From positions 167,692-231,691 of the forward strand of contig NZ_AZRK01000002.1 of the NCBI RefSeq assembly GCF_002895485.1: a stretch of 64,000 bases of DNA. The letters run 5' to 3'. Below, piece by piece: positions 41,636-53,097 of the stretch. The notes beneath the pieces were generated by a model. It did not search any database and was not told the DNA's origin. It saw nothing but the letters and a program-made list of their open reading frames with translations. This DNA is from Petrotoga sp. 9PWA.NaAc.5.4 (lineage in GTDB: Bacteria > Thermotogota > Thermotogae > Petrotogales > Petrotogaceae). The number at the start of each line of letters is the position of its first letter. Within the stretch, counting starts at the first letter, position 1. A program made the position numbers and the translations under genes.

Positions 41636-43990
41636 GTGAAAAAATACCTTGGAATCCTTTTTTTATTGATTTTACTTATCAACGTTCGCTTTATATTTGC
41701 TAATAAAAATGTTCTTATTTTAAATTCTTATAGCACAGGTTTATCATGGTCAGATCAAGAATTAAAAGGTATATTTTCGATTTTAGACAACGAAAGAGAC
41801 TTAGATATTTATATAGAATATATGGATTCTAAAAGGTTTGAATATAATAATAATGTTTTTATATTTGGAGAATATTTTTCTAAAAAATACAAAGATACAA
41901 AGTTTGATATTGTTATTACTTTAGATAATGCAGCTTTTGATTTTGTATTAGAAAATTATAATTCATTTTTTGATGGAACTCCTATAGTATTTGCAGGAAT
42001 AAATTATTATCAAGAATATGAATTACAAAAATTAGAGTATGTAAGTGGTGTTGTTGAAGTTCATGAAATTGAAGAAACATTAAACTTAGCTTTAAAACTC
42101 CATAAAGACATTCAAAATGTTTATGTAGTAGTTGATGGTTATACAAAAACTAGCCTACTTTTTCAAAAGGAGCTAAAAAACGATATTATTCCTAATTTTC
42201 CAAACATTAATTTTATTTTTCTTTCTAATTCTTTAGAGGAAATAGAAGAAAATCTTAAAAATCCTGCGGAAAATTCAATCGTTCTTTTTCTTAGTTTCAA
42301 TAAAGATGCATACGGAAATTATTATTCTAATGATTATATTGGTAAGTATATGGAACAGTTTCAAAGTATTCCTATATATACTACCACCAGTGTTTATATG
42401 AATTATAATGTTATCGGAGGAAAAATTGTAGATGCTTATGATCAAGGTCGTAAAGCAGGAAAAATTGCCTTAAAATTATTATCTGGGACTAAAGTACAAG
42501 ATTTAGAAAGATATTATTTACCAGAAAATAAATATATATTTAATTATTCTGAACTGCAAAAGTTTAACATACCTATTAATTTTTTACCTAAAGATTCTAT
42601 CATTTTAAATAAACCATCTTCCATAGTTGAAAATTATCCTATTTTGTTTTTTAGCATGATAATTTCTATAATCTTTTTAGCCGTAATAATATTTATTATA
42701 AGGTATCAGAACGTTAAGCTCAATGTGCTGCTTAAAAAAGTAGAAGAAAAAGAAGAAGAACTTCAAAGTTTTAATGAAGAGTTGTTAGCATCAAACGAAC
42801 AATTAACTTCAGCAAATGAACAACTGATTGCTCAAAATGAAGAAATTGCTAATAATTATAAAGAAATAGAAAGCTTGAACTACAGAATCCAAAATTTGTT
42901 GAATATCATTTCCGAACTTGGGAATGAATCCTTAGGTATAGAAATATTTTTTGAAGAATTTTTGAAAACGTTGATAGCAGAAATTCCTGAAGCAGATTAT
43001 GGAAGTATATCTATTATAGAAGGGGAGTCGTGGAAATTTTTAGCAGCTGTAGGCTATAATATAGAAGGGTTAAAAAGTTTGCCTTTGAAAAGAGAATATG
43101 CTGCTTTTACAGAAGAAGTAAAGATAATTTATAACATAATGTCTATTAATGAGAATAAGATGCCGCAAGAGATAGTTGATTTAATGGAACAATACACTAA
43201 ACCAATTAAAGCTACCATGCTAAAAGCATTAAAAATAGGTAGAGATAGTTATTTAGATATATCGCTTGACATTAAACAAGAGAATGATAAAATTTTTACG
43301 GAAGAATCTGTGCGCTTTTTTGACTCTATTATAAATTTGGCTAAAGCTTTTTTGATAAATAAAATAAAGACTGAAGAAGTTAAAAAAGCGTATATAACTT
43401 TTGCAAGTAAATTAGCTACTATTATTGATTCTCATGATGAAAATAGCTATATGCACATTTATCGCGTAAGTGAATTGTCGGCATTTTTGGCTGAGAAAAT
43501 GGGGTTTACTTCTGAGGAAGTAGAAAATATACGTATTTATGCTCCTCTACATGACGTAGGAAAGCTTTTTATTTCACCTTCAATACTAAATAAAAATGGA
43601 GGATTAACTGAGGAAGAATGGGAAGAAATAAGAAGACATCCGTTATATGCAGAAAATTTGTTAGAAGGAGAATACTTTGAAACAGCCAAAAAAATTGCTC
43701 TCTATCATCACGAACGTTACGATGGTAGTGGTTATCCTTTTAGATTAAGAAATGGTCAAATACCTCTTGAAGCTCAAATTGTAGGTCTTGTTGATGTATA
43801 TGATGCGCTAAGATCAAAAAGAAGTTACAAGGAAGCTTTTTCGCATGAACAAGCCTTAGAAATATTGCTACATGGTGATTCAAGAACTCAACCTGATCAA
43901 TTCAATCCCAAATTATTAAAAATTTTTAAAGAATATGAAAAAGAGATTGAAAAAATATATGAAAACTTTAATGAAAAAACTAAAAATTAA
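41636..43990 (+). CDS. HD-GYP signalling protein with a periplasmic binding-protein sensor
   Basis: 784 aa. Signal/anchor segment (residues 4-22); a sensor domain like the ABC_sub_bind family (about 24-320); membrane segment (about 340-362); coiled coil with repeated 'SNEQLTSANEQLIAQNEEI' pieces; a GAF-like region (about 435-580); and an HD-GYP domain with HIYRVSELSA, HDVGK, HHERYDGSGYP and DVYDALRSKRSYK. HD-GYP domains hydrolyse cyclic di-GMP or related dinucleotides. The sensor should read a small extracytoplasmic solute; which one is unknown. Confidence 0.9.
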   Translation: MKKYLGILFLLILLINVRFIFANKNVLILNSYSTGLSWSDQELKGIFSILDNERDLDIYIEYMDSKRFEYNNNVFIFGEYFSKKYKDTKFDIVITLDNAAFDFVLENYNSFFDGTPIVFAGINYYQEYELQKLEYVSGVVEVHEIEETLNLALKLHKDIQNVYVVVDGYTKTSLLFQKELKNDIIPNFPNINFIFLSNSLEEIEENLKNPAENSIVLFLSFNKDAYGNYYSNDYIGKYMEQFQSIPIYTTTSVYMNYNVIGGKIVDAYDQGRKAGKIALKLLSGTKVQDLERYYLPENKYIFNYSELQKFNIPINFLPKDSIILNKPSSIVENYPILFFSMIISIIFLAVIIFIIRYQNVKLNVLLKKVEEKEEELQSFNEELLASNEQLTSANEQLIAQNEEIANNYKEIESLNYRIQNLLNIISELGNESLGIEIFFEEFLKTLIAEIPEADYGSISIIEGESWKFLAAVGYNIEGLKSLPLKREYAAFTEEVKIIYNIMSINENKMPQEIVDLMEQYTKPIKATMLKALKIGRDSYLDISLDIKQENDKIFTEESVRFFDSIINLAKAFLINKIKTEEVKKAYITFASKLATIIDSHDENSYMHIYRVSELSAFLAEKMGFTSEEVENIRIYAPLHDVGKLFISPSILNKNGGLTEEEWEEIRRHPLYAENLLEGEYFETAKKIALYHHERYDGSGYPFRLRNGQIPLEAQIVGLVDVYDALRSKRSYKEAFSHEQALEILLHGDSRTQPDQFNPKLLKIFKEYEKEIEKIYENFNEKTKN

Positions 43991-44021
43991 GCTATAATTA
44001 TTTATAACTGTAAATTTTGAG

Positions 44022-44069
44022 AACTTTAAAAATAAGGATTTTTGAAAAAAGATTTAGGATTTCTAAAGA
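44022..44069 (+). repeat. dispersed leader element, copy H (both ends, centre deleted)
   Basis: AACTTTAAAAATAAGGATTTTTG, then after a few bases GATTTAGGATTTCTAAAG: the left and right ends joined in 48 bp. It ends 33 bases before the iron transporter start. Confidence 0.7.
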
Positions 44070-44101
44070 TAGTATATAAAATAGTAAAAGAGGGGATCTA
44101 T

Positions 44102-44986
44102 ATGGTAGAAAAAGTTAAAGATAACACAAAACTAAATAAGTTAATGTTAAGATTTCAAAAAGTTGAATTAACGGAGCATTTAATATATAAAAAATTATCT
44201 GACTCTATAAAAGATGAAAAGAATAAAAAAGTTTTAGAAACTATTTCTCAAGAAGAATTAAAGCATTATAATTTTTGGAAAAGTTATACAAAAAGAGAGG
44301 TCAAACCCAACTCTTTTAAAGTCATATTTTATTTTTTATTGTCAAAAATTTTCGGATTAACTTTTAGTTTGAAGTTAATGGAAACAGGAGAAAAAAATGC
44401 ACAATATTTTTATGATGTAATTTCAGGCATTATCCCCGAAGTAAAAAAAATAGAAGAAGATGAAGATAAGCATGAACGTGAATTATTAGAAATGATAGAA
44501 GAAGAAAGACTAAATTACGTGGGTTCTATTGTTTTAGGATTAAACGATGCCTTAGTTGAATTAACAGGAGCCTTGGCAGGATTAACTTTTGCTCTTCAAA
44601 ATGGCGTTTTAATAGCAACTTCAGGTTTAATAACAGGAATCGCCGCTTCTTTATCTATGGCAGCTTCTGAATATTTATCCAAAAGGGCAGAAAATGATGA
44701 GAGGGCTTTAAAGTCAGCGTTATATACAGGCATTACTTATTTAGTCACAGTAGCTCTTTTAATACTTCCATACTTATTGATGCCCAATAAATATTTTATA
44801 AGTTTAATCATAACATTAATAATTGCTGTACTTATTATTTTAATTTTTAATTTTTACATATCTGTCGCTAAAGGGTTGCCTTTTAAAAGCCGTTTTTTGG
44901 AAATGGCTGGGATTAGTTTAGGAGTTGCTGGTCTAACATTTTTTATTGGGTTCCTTGTTAGGATAACTTTGGGAGTTTCCATTTAA
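44102..44986 (+). CDS. ferritin-like domain fused to a VIT1/CCC1-type iron (Fe/Mn) transporter
   Basis: 294 aa. Residues about 10-140 form a ferritin-like four-helix unit with metal ligands (ELTEH, QEELKHY, DEDKHERE). Residues about 150-294 form the VIT1 membrane domain with 'GLNDALVELTGALAGLTFAL' (in pieces) and 'SMAASEYLSKRAE'. This is the MbfA-like layout, used for iron export or sequestration. A TTG at 44042 lies inside a repeat copy; AGAGGGG precedes the ATG at 44102, which is chosen. Confidence 0.88.
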   Translation: MVEKVKDNTKLNKLMLRFQKVELTEHLIYKKLSDSIKDEKNKKVLETISQEELKHYNFWKSYTKREVKPNSFKVIFYFLLSKIFGLTFSLKLMETGEKNAQYFYDVISGIIPEVKKIEEDEDKHERELLEMIEEERLNYVGSIVLGLNDALVELTGALAGLTFALQNGVLIATSGLITGIAASLSMAASEYLSKRAENDERALKSALYTGITYLVTVALLILPYLLMPNKYFISLIITLIIAVLIILIFNFYISVAKGLPFKSRFLEMAGISLGVAGLTFFIGFLVRITLGVSI

Positions 44987-44990
44987 TTAG

Positions 44991-45071
44991 GTATTTTAAA
45001 AATAAGAATTTTTTAAAAATAAACTTTTGAATTTAAAGTGGGTTCAGGGTAGATTTTGAAATTTCTAAAGT
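44991..45071 (+). repeat. dispersed leader element, copy I (internal deletion)
   Basis: 81 bp: left part GTATTTTAAAAATAAG...TTTTGAATTTAAAGTGGGTTCAGGG joined directly to the right end GATTTTGAAATTTCTAAAGT. The hairpins and the middle are missing. It ends 32 bases before the chemoreceptor start. Confidence 0.85.
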
Positions 45072-45102
45072 GAGTAATTTAAATTCAAAGGAGGTCAAAA
45101 AA

Positions 45103-47190
45103 TTGAAAAAGATAAGTACGAAAATAATTTTAACATCCATCGTGTTAGTTATTGTATTAGTTTCTGTTATTAGCTTTATTTCAATTTTTAGGTCCACAAT
45201 ATTGTTGGAGGAACATGTATTAAGTAACGCTCAAAACTTGAGCAATAGTATTGCTTCGGATCTTAATTCACAAATAAAAATTATTGAAACAATTGTCGAT
45301 AATTATGCTGATTCGGCTTTTCTGGGTTTTGATGTTTTTTTAGCTAGTTTTTCAAATAGTGAGGTAATAAGGTTCTTAGATAGAGCCAAAGATGTTCCTA
45401 AAAATTTCTCTTTAAAGGTCGACGGAAATGTAAATTCATTCATCGTTTTTAATCCGGATATGCTAAGTACAAAAGTCTTGTATTCTCTTTTTTACGTGGA
45501 AAGTGAAGATAAAAGTATAAAAAACGAATATGTTAAATTGGACGATATATTTGTTCCTGAAAATAAAAAATATCAATGGTTCTTTGAAGCTCGAGATAAA
45601 GCTGAAGGAATTTGGAGCGATATTTATTATGACGATTACTTAAAAATGAACGTCATAACATATTCTGAACCATATTTTGACCCTGGAAGAGGAACTTTTG
45701 TGGGAGTTGCTGGAATGAGTTTTCCAGTTGAATATTTTGAAAGTTTGGTTAAGAGAGATTTAGGATATGAAAGTGCAAATTTGTATTTAGTTAATGAAAA
45801 TTATGATATTATATATCATCCAAATTATGAGGCAGGTCAAAATATAAAAGAAGAACTTTTACCATATTTAGACTCAATAGAAACAAACTTACATGGTAAT
45901 TTTTCAGAAAGTTTAAACGAAGAAAATTATCTTGTAAATTATGTAAAATTAGCTAATGGATGGAATATGTTCTTAAATCTACCTAAAAGTGAGTTGTACA
46001 AAGATATTAACGAACTTACTTTATTGATAATTATATTAACTATAATTGGTATAATTATAGCGATAATAGTAGCTTATTTGGTAGGTAATGGTATATCTAA
46101 ACCTATAAAAGAATTTTCAAAAGTTTTGGCTGAGTTCGGTGAGGGTAATTTAGACGTGAAATTTGAAACTAATTCTAAAGATGAAGTCGGTGAAATGGCT
46201 AAGTCTTTCAACAAAGTTGTTAATAGTTACAAAGGAACTATTGAAACACTGAAAGATGCTTCAAACGAAATACAAGCGTCTTCTAAAATTTTAGGGGAAA
46301 CTTCTATGGAATCCCGAAAAAACAGTGTTAAAATTTTAGAAGAAATTGAAAAAATTGAGATATCAACTGAAGAAAGTGCTTCTTCTGTACAAGAGGTAAC
46401 CTCAGGGATTGAAGAAGTTGCTTCCTCTGCTCAAAGTTTATCAAATGGTGCACAAGAGTTATCAGATTCTGGAGAAAAAACTCGAAATGAAGTAAATAAA
46501 GGGATGAAAAACATAAATAATATATTCGAGAAGATTGAAATAGGTGCTGAACAATCTGAAGATACCAAAGAAAATGTCAAAAAACTTTTAGAAAAAGTTG
46601 ATAATATCGGTAAAATAATTGATTCTATAAATTCAATAACAGAGCAAACAAATCTATTGGCTTTAAATGCAGCAATAGAAGCTGCTCGAGCCGGAGAAGC
46701 GGGAAGAGGATTTGCAGTAGTAGCAGATGAAATAAGAAAACTGGCAGAAGATAGCAGTGTTGCGACAAAAGAAATAGAAAGAATATTAGAAGAAGTAAAA
46801 GAAGGAACTAATGAAGTTAATAAATCTACTGAGAAAACGGTGAACACAATAACTAATATTTCACATGAAGCGGAAAGTATAAAAGATCAATTTCACTTGA
46901 TACAAGATGAAGTCAATAATATGATCTCTAACGTAGAAAACATTACGGCGAGTTCACAGGAACAAAGTGCAAGTACACAAGAAATGAGTTCAGCGATGGA
47001 GAGAATTGCAAGATCCGCTAATGAAATTAACGATAAGCTTAAAGAAATTAAGGTGTTCATGGAGAAACAAGCTGAAGAAGCTAAAAGACTTAATAGCAAT
47101 GCGGAAGAATTAGAAAAATTATCAGCAAAACTTCATTCACTTGTTGAAAGATTCAAGTTAGGAAATAATCCGGGAGGCGATAACATATAA
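45103..47190 (+). CDS. methyl-accepting chemotaxis protein with a dCache sensor
   Basis: 695 aa. Membrane segments near residues 7-27 and 307-330 bound an extracellular dCache-type sensor ('[19 protein letters not shown]', '[18 protein letters not shown]' in pieces). A HAMP region follows, then the signalling hairpin tip '[19 protein letters not shown]'. TTG start at 45103 after AAAGGAGGTC; a GTG at 45070 sits inside the repeat end and would use no site. The ligand is unknown. The stop overlaps the apparent ATA start of the next gene. Confidence 0.92.
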   Translation: MKKISTKIILTSIVLVIVLVSVISFISIFRSTILLEEHVLSNAQNLSNSIASDLNSQIKIIETIVDNYADSAFLGFDVFLASFSNSEVIRFLDRAKDVPKNFSLKVDGNVNSFIVFNPDMLSTKVLYSLFYVESEDKSIKNEYVKLDDIFVPENKKYQWFFEARDKAEGIWSDIYYDDYLKMNVITYSEPYFDPGRGTFVGVAGMSFPVEYFESLVKRDLGYESANLYLVNENYDIIYHPNYEAGQNIKEELLPYLDSIETNLHGNFSESLNEENYLVNYVKLANGWNMFLNLPKSELYKDINELTLLIIILTIIGIIIAIIVAYLVGNGISKPIKEFSKVLAEFGEGNLDVKFETNSKDEVGEMAKSFNKVVNSYKGTIETLKDASNEIQASSKILGETSMESRKNSVKILEEIEKIEISTEESASSVQEVTSGIEEVASSAQSLSNGAQELSDSGEKTRNEVNKGMKNINNIFEKIEIGAEQSEDTKENVKKLLEKVDNIGKIIDSINSITEQTNLLALNAAIEAARAGEAGRGFAVVADEIRKLAEDSSVATKEIERILEEVKEGTNEVNKSTEKTVNTITNISHEAESIKDQFHLIQDEVNNMISNVENITASSQEQSASTQEMSSAMERIARSANEINDKLKEIKVFMEKQAEEAKRLNSNAEELEKLSAKLHSLVERFKLGNNPGGDNI

Positions 47191-48425
47191 AAAAAATTCT
47201 TTTTATATTTTATTCAACAATTATTTTTATCTCATCTTTTTCAATTTCGACAATTAAAGTAAATAATTTATTTGATGTATACAATGAAATATATACTACA
47301 GTTCCTGTTTTTCGTTTTATAAATTCGCAAGAAGGATTGGGTCAAGATTTCATAAAGGATTTTTTTTCTTTGACTTTGGAATCTAAGAGTAATAATATTC
47401 AAAATTTCCTAAATTCCTCGATAGTTATTTATATGGATAATAATATATCCTTTGAGGATATTTTTAATCCGAATTATTTTAATTTACTCTACAACCTGAT
47501 TATGGATTCAAGTAGTATAGCTATATATTCGACGGAGTACGAAGTTTTTGACGAAATTTTCAAAAAAGTCTTTGGAGCTAAACAAATAAGTGATAATATA
47601 TATACGTTAGAGAGTAAAAGATTTCTAATAGAAAAAGATGGAAAAGGTATATTTTTAAATATGGCACCTGTTAATGTCGAAATGAATCCTGATTTTACTA
47701 TAACTGGTTCAACAATTAATTTGATGGGCCAAAATAATCTTTGGGATTTTTTTATTATTTCTGAAGCGCGAACCTTAATAGCTACATTTGAGTCTAAAGA
47801 ATATAGGAAAAATTATAAAACATTTAGTGTTACTTCTTTAGAAGATAAAAAGATTTTTGGAGAGTCATTAAAGGTTGAATTGGTAAGAAAAGATGATTTT
47901 ACTCAGTATTTTAGGAATTTTTTTCTTCCGGTGGATGAAGAAAGTGAATATTTTATAGATTATCTAAAGCAAATTATAGTTTATGAAGAGTTTGTAGCAG
48001 TGAGCAGTACTGGAATAACAAACAATGAAATTGCATTATTTTTTCAAAGCCCCTTAGATCAAAGTAAGTTAAGTACTTATATAATTCAAAGAAATTTACC
48101 TCGAGGAAAGATAGGAACATACAACTATTATCTTTTCACTCATGAAAGATCTGGAGAGCAATTATATTTATATACTCAAAATGAAGAATTTATAATTTCA
48201 AACATTGAACCAAATAGTATGAATGTGTATTTATCTGAAAAACCGAGATTTAAGAATTCTATATATTATAAAAATATTGATAATAAAGATGAAATTTTAA
48301 GTTTAACTGTTTTGGATCTTTCCAATTATATTTATCAAAATTTCTATGGATCTTTAGAAAGTTGGGTAATAATAGAAGAGTATTTGCAAAACGATGTTTA
48401 TAAAATAAAAATTAAAATACGATAG
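47187..48425 (+). CDS. exported protein of unknown function with an apparent ATA start
   Basis: About 412 aa. From ATA 47187 the frame gives a classic signal peptide ([18 protein letters not shown]) and stays open; there is no ATG, GTG or TTG in frame until TTG 47337, which would remove the signal and 50 codons. GGGAGG (47172-47177) lies 9 bases before the ATA, which overlaps the chemoreceptor stop as ATAA. The mature protein is acidic and rich in aromatic residues and beta strand, with no family I recognise. The overlap suggests a partner of the chemoreceptor, for example a ligand-binding or envelope protein; this is inference. Confidence 0.75.
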   Translation: MKKILFIFYSTIIFISSFSISTIKVNNLFDVYNEIYTTVPVFRFINSQEGLGQDFIKDFFSLTLESKSNNIQNFLNSSIVIYMDNNISFEDIFNPNYFNLLYNLIMDSSSIAIYSTEYEVFDEIFKKVFGAKQISDNIYTLESKRFLIEKDGKGIFLNMAPVNVEMNPDFTITGSTINLMGQNNLWDFFIISEARTLIATFESKEYRKNYKTFSVTSLEDKKIFGESLKVELVRKDDFTQYFRNFFLPVDEESEYFIDYLKQIIVYEEFVAVSSTGITNNEIALFFQSPLDQSKLSTYIIQRNLPRGKIGTYNYYLFTHERSGEQLYLYTQNEEFIISNIEPNSMNVYLSEKPRFKNSIYYKNIDNKDEILSLTVLDLSNYIYQNFYGSLESWVIIEEYLQNDVYKIKIKIR

Positions 48426-48467
48426 AATGTTAATAATATGTAATATTAAAAAAGGAGTGACTTGATT

Positions 48468-50933
48468 ATGCTTTTTGGATTAATTGATAAAAATAAAAGT
48501 CTGCTCAAAAAATATGAAAAGAAAACGAAAATTATAAATGATTTAGAAAAGGGAATAAAATCACTTAGTGATATAGAATTAAAAGGTAAAACAGAAGAAT
48601 TTAAAAACAGGGTAAAACAAGGTGAAACGTTAGATGATATTCTGCCAGAAGCTTTTGCAGTAGTAAGAGAAGCGGCAAGAAGAACCATAAATATGAGACA
48701 TTTTGACGTTCAAATAATGGGAGGTATGGCTCTTCATGAAGGAAAAATAACCGAAATGAAAACAGGTGAAGGAAAAACTCTTGTTGCCACTCTTCCTATT
48801 TATTTAAATGCTTTAACTGGTAAAAACGTTCATTTGGCGACCCATAATGACTATTTGGCGAAAAGAGACGCTAATTGGATGGGGCCAGTTTATGAATACT
48901 TGGGGCTGACAGTTGGTTATATTCAAGCAAATATGGATAAAGAAGAAAGAAAAAAGGCTTACCAAGCGGATATAACTTATGGTACTGCTAATGAATTTGG
49001 ATTTGATTATTTAAGAGATAATCTTGTTTACGATATTTCCGAAAAGGTTCAAAGAGATCATTATTACGTTATTGTTGATGAAGCAGACTCTATACTTATA
49101 GACGAAGCAAGGACTCCTCTAATAATATCTGGACCTTCAGACACGCCTTCTGAACTTTACAGAAGATTTGCATCCTTATCTAAAAGATTTATACCAGATA
49201 AAGATTATACAATAGACGAAAAACAAAAGACAGTGGTGCTAACAGAAGAAGGTATAAGCAAGGCGGAAAAATTATTGTCTATTGAGAACTTATACGATCC
49301 TAATAATATAAAATATTTGTTTCACCTTTTGAATGCTCTAAAAGCTTTAATTTTTTTCAAAAAGGACAAAGATTACATACTTCAGGATGGGGAAGTAATA
49401 ATTGTTGATGAATTTACAGGAAGGCTACTGCCAGGAAGAAGATATTCTGAAGGATTACATCAAGCTATAGAAGCTAAAGAAGGAGTAAAAATAAAAGAAG
49501 AAAGTATAACTTTTGCTACAATAACTTTTCAGAATTATTTTAGAATGTATGAAAAGTTAGCAGGAATGACAGGTACTGCAAAGACAGAAGAAGATGAATT
49601 TAAATCCATCTATAATACAGAAGTTGTTGTTATTCCTACCAATGAACCAGTAATAAGAGAAGATAAAAATGACCTTATTTTTAAAACTAAGCAAGAAAAG
49701 TATAAAGCAATAGTAGATGAGATTGAAAAAAGGTATAATAAAGGACAACCCGTCTTGGTGGGAACTACTTCCATAGAAAATAGTGAATTAATAAGCAATT
49801 TACTCAAAAAAAGAGGAATTCCTCATGAGGTGTTAAATGCCAAATATCATGAAAGAGAAGCAGAAATAATCGCAAAAGCTGGCGAAAAAAATGCTGTAAC
49901 TATAGCTACCAATATGGCTGGTAGAGGAACTGATATTAAATTAGGTGAGGGTGTAAAAGAATTAGGAGGATTATTTGTTTTAGGAACAGAAAGACACGAA
50001 AGTAGACGTATAGACAATCAACTTATAGGAAGATCAGGAAGACAAGGGGACCCTGGAGAAACAAGATTTATTTTATCTTTTGAAGATGATATCTTAAGAT
50101 TATTCGGTGGCGACCGAATGAAGAACATTATGGCTACTTTAAAAATAGAAGAAGGTCAATCTATAGAACATAAATTACTGAGTAATGTTATAAGAGATGC
50201 TCAAAAAAAGGTAGAAGGTATTCATTTTTCAATAAGAAAAAGATTGTACGAATTCGATTCTGTCATGGATAAGCAACGTTCAGTTATTTACAATCACAGG
50301 GATTGGATTTTGAGTCTTGACAATTATGATGATCACATTAAAGAAATTATAAATGATGTTGTAGAAAGAATGGTTGATAATGCTTGGAATGAAGAAGAAG
50401 AAAAAGTAGATAAAAAGACCCTTTCTGAAAGACTCCATCAATATATGATTATAGCAGATTTGAAAGGGAATACGCCTGAAGAAATTAAAGAAGAAGTTTT
50501 TAAAGTTTTCTGGCAAAGATATCTACAGAAAAAAGAAGAATTTGGATCAGATTTTAATAAAATAGCTAAATTTGTAATGCTTAGAATAATAGATGAAAAA
50601 TGGAGACATCATCTTGACTCTATTGAAGCACTAAAAGAAGCTGTTAGCCTTAGATCTTATGGGCAAAAAGATCCTGTTATGGAATTTAAAAAAGAATCTT
50701 ACCTACTTTTTGATGAAATGGTTGATAATATATATGAAGATATAGTAACTTATCTAATGAGAATCATAAAAGTGGCTCCAGAAAAAGAAGAGAAAGAAGC
50801 AAGAAAGGTTTACGCAAGTTTAAATTTTGTACACAATGATCTCTCTGCTGTAGGGGAAAGTAAAAATACGCAGAACGAAAAACAGAAATCTTCGTCTAAT
50901 AAAATTAAAAAAAGATATAAAGTAAAAAGATAA
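48468..50933 (+). CDS. secA: preprotein translocase ATPase SecA
   Basis: About 821 aa. Walker A MKTGEGKT (near residue 103), DEADSILIDEARTPL (Walker B; near 207), the cross-linking domain, ATNMAGRGTDI and GRSGRQGDPG are all in place. It drives protein export through SecYEG. The C-terminus ends in a Lys-rich tail and lacks the zinc-binding Cys motif found in many SecA proteins. A TTG at 48462 is also possible; the ribosome site AAAGGAG fits either. Confidence 0.97.
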   Translation: MLFGLIDKNKSLLKKYEKKTKIINDLEKGIKSLSDIELKGKTEEFKNRVKQGETLDDILPEAFAVVREAARRTINMRHFDVQIMGGMALHEGKITEMKTGEGKTLVATLPIYLNALTGKNVHLATHNDYLAKRDANWMGPVYEYLGLTVGYIQANMDKEERKKAYQADITYGTANEFGFDYLRDNLVYDISEKVQRDHYYVIVDEADSILIDEARTPLIISGPSDTPSELYRRFASLSKRFIPDKDYTIDEKQKTVVLTEEGISKAEKLLSIENLYDPNNIKYLFHLLNALKALIFFKKDKDYILQDGEVIIVDEFTGRLLPGRRYSEGLHQAIEAKEGVKIKEESITFATITFQNYFRMYEKLAGMTGTAKTEEDEFKSIYNTEVVVIPTNEPVIREDKNDLIFKTKQEKYKAIVDEIEKRYNKGQPVLVGTTSIENSELISNLLKKRGIPHEVLNAKYHEREAEIIAKAGEKNAVTIATNMAGRGTDIKLGEGVKELGGLFVLGTERHESRRIDNQLIGRSGRQGDPGETRFILSFEDDILRLFGGDRMKNIMATLKIEEGQSIEHKLLSNVIRDAQKKVEGIHFSIRKRLYEFDSVMDKQRSVIYNHRDWILSLDNYDDHIKEIINDVVERMVDNAWNEEEEKVDKKTLSERLHQYMIIADLKGNTPEEIKEEVFKVFWQRYLQKKEEFGSDFNKIAKFVMLRIIDEKWRHHLDSIEALKEAVSLRSYGQKDPVMEFKKESYLLFDEMVDNIYEDIVTYLMRIIKVAPEKEEKEARKVYASLNFVHNDLSAVGESKNTQNEKQKSSSNKIKKRYKVKR

Positions 50934-50977
50934 AAGTTTTTACAATATAAGTGACTAGATTAAAAGAGGTGGTCTGA

Positions 50978-52075
50978 TTGATAGAATATGAATTAAAAGT
51001 TAAAATAGATGATTTAAAAGAAAAATATGAAGATTTAATAGAAATTTTTAATTTAGAAAAAAAAGAAAAAGAAATAAAGGAATTAGATACCATAATGATG
51101 AAGCCTGAATTTTGGGGGGATCAGGAAGAAGCGAAAAAAATATCGAAAAAATCACAAAATTTAAAAGACGAAGTAGAAGAGTTTAAAAAATTACGAAACT
51201 CTTTTGAAGATTTGGAAATAGCTATAGCTCTTTATGATGAAGACCCACAAATGATAGAACAAGTAGAAGAAATACTAAAAGATGTTGAAAAAAAGATAAA
51301 TGAATTTGAACTTAAAATGTTGTTATCTGATGAATATGATAATGCTAACGCTTTTTTAACAATTCACCCTGGTGCTGGTGGAACGGAATCTCAAGATTGG
51401 GCTTCTATGCTTTTAAGAATGTATACAAGATGGGCTGAAAAACATGATTATCCAGTTGAAACTTTGGATTTTCAAGAAGGAGAAGAAGCAGGTATAAAGA
51501 ATGTGACCATTAAAATTTCGGGGTCATTTGTTTATGGAAAATTGAAATACGAAACAGGTGTTCATAGATTAGTTAGGATATCTCCTTTCGATGCTAATGG
51601 AAGAAGGCACACTTCTTTTGCTTCAGTTTCTGTGATGCCAGAAATAGATGAAGAAATTAACATCGAAATAAAACTTGAAGACTTAAAAATAGATACCTAT
51701 AGAGCTGGTGGAGCAGGTGGACAGCATGTAAATAAAACAGATTCTGCAGTTAGAATTACGCATATACCAACAGGAATAGTAGTCGCTGTTCAAAATGAAA
51801 GATCTCAACATCAAAATAAAGCTACAGCTTTAAAGATTTTAAAAGCCAAACTTTATGAAATAGAACACCAAAAAATGTTGGAAGAAAAGATAAAAATTAG
51901 AGGCGATGTAAAAGATATATCGTGGGGTAATCAAATTAGATCATACGTTTTATATCCTTATACGTTAGTCAAAGATCATAGAACCAATTATGAAACATCT
52001 AATGCAGACGCTGTATTAGATGGTGAAATAGATGAATTTTTAGAAGAAGAATTACTTTTTTTTGCTAAAATATAA
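50978..52075 (+). CDS. prfB: peptide chain release factor 2
   Basis: 365 aa. The RF2 stop-recognition tripeptide SPF ('VRISPFDANGRRHTSF') and GGQ ('AGGAGGQHVNKTDSAVR') are present. It releases peptides at UGA and UAA. The frame is continuous through the region where most bacterial prfB genes carry a UGA and +1 frameshift, so the autoregulatory frameshift is absent here. TTG start after AGAGGTGG. It follows secA by 44 bases, a common pairing. Confidence 0.96.
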   Translation: MIEYELKVKIDDLKEKYEDLIEIFNLEKKEKEIKELDTIMMKPEFWGDQEEAKKISKKSQNLKDEVEEFKKLRNSFEDLEIAIALYDEDPQMIEQVEEILKDVEKKINEFELKMLLSDEYDNANAFLTIHPGAGGTESQDWASMLLRMYTRWAEKHDYPVETLDFQEGEEAGIKNVTIKISGSFVYGKLKYETGVHRLVRISPFDANGRRHTSFASVSVMPEIDEEINIEIKLEDLKIDTYRAGGAGGQHVNKTDSAVRITHIPTGIVVAVQNERSQHQNKATALKILKAKLYEIEHQKMLEEKIKIRGDVKDISWGNQIRSYVLYPYTLVKDHRTNYETSNADAVLDGEIDEFLEEELLFFAKI

Positions 52076-52091
52076 ATTTTGGGGCTAAAAT

Positions 52092-53063
<972 letters not shown>

Positions 53064-53097
53064 TCTCTTTGAAATATTATAGAATGGGGGATTTTAT

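Noticed and set aside
45070..45102. GTG start for the chemoreceptor inside the repeat end
   Set aside because: AAAGGAGGTC lies correctly before TTG 45103 and there is none before the GTG; the earlier codons are repeat sequence.
46431..46847. 138-codon minus-strand frame within the chemoreceptor
   Set aside because: Shadow of the Ser/Ala-rich signalling domain.
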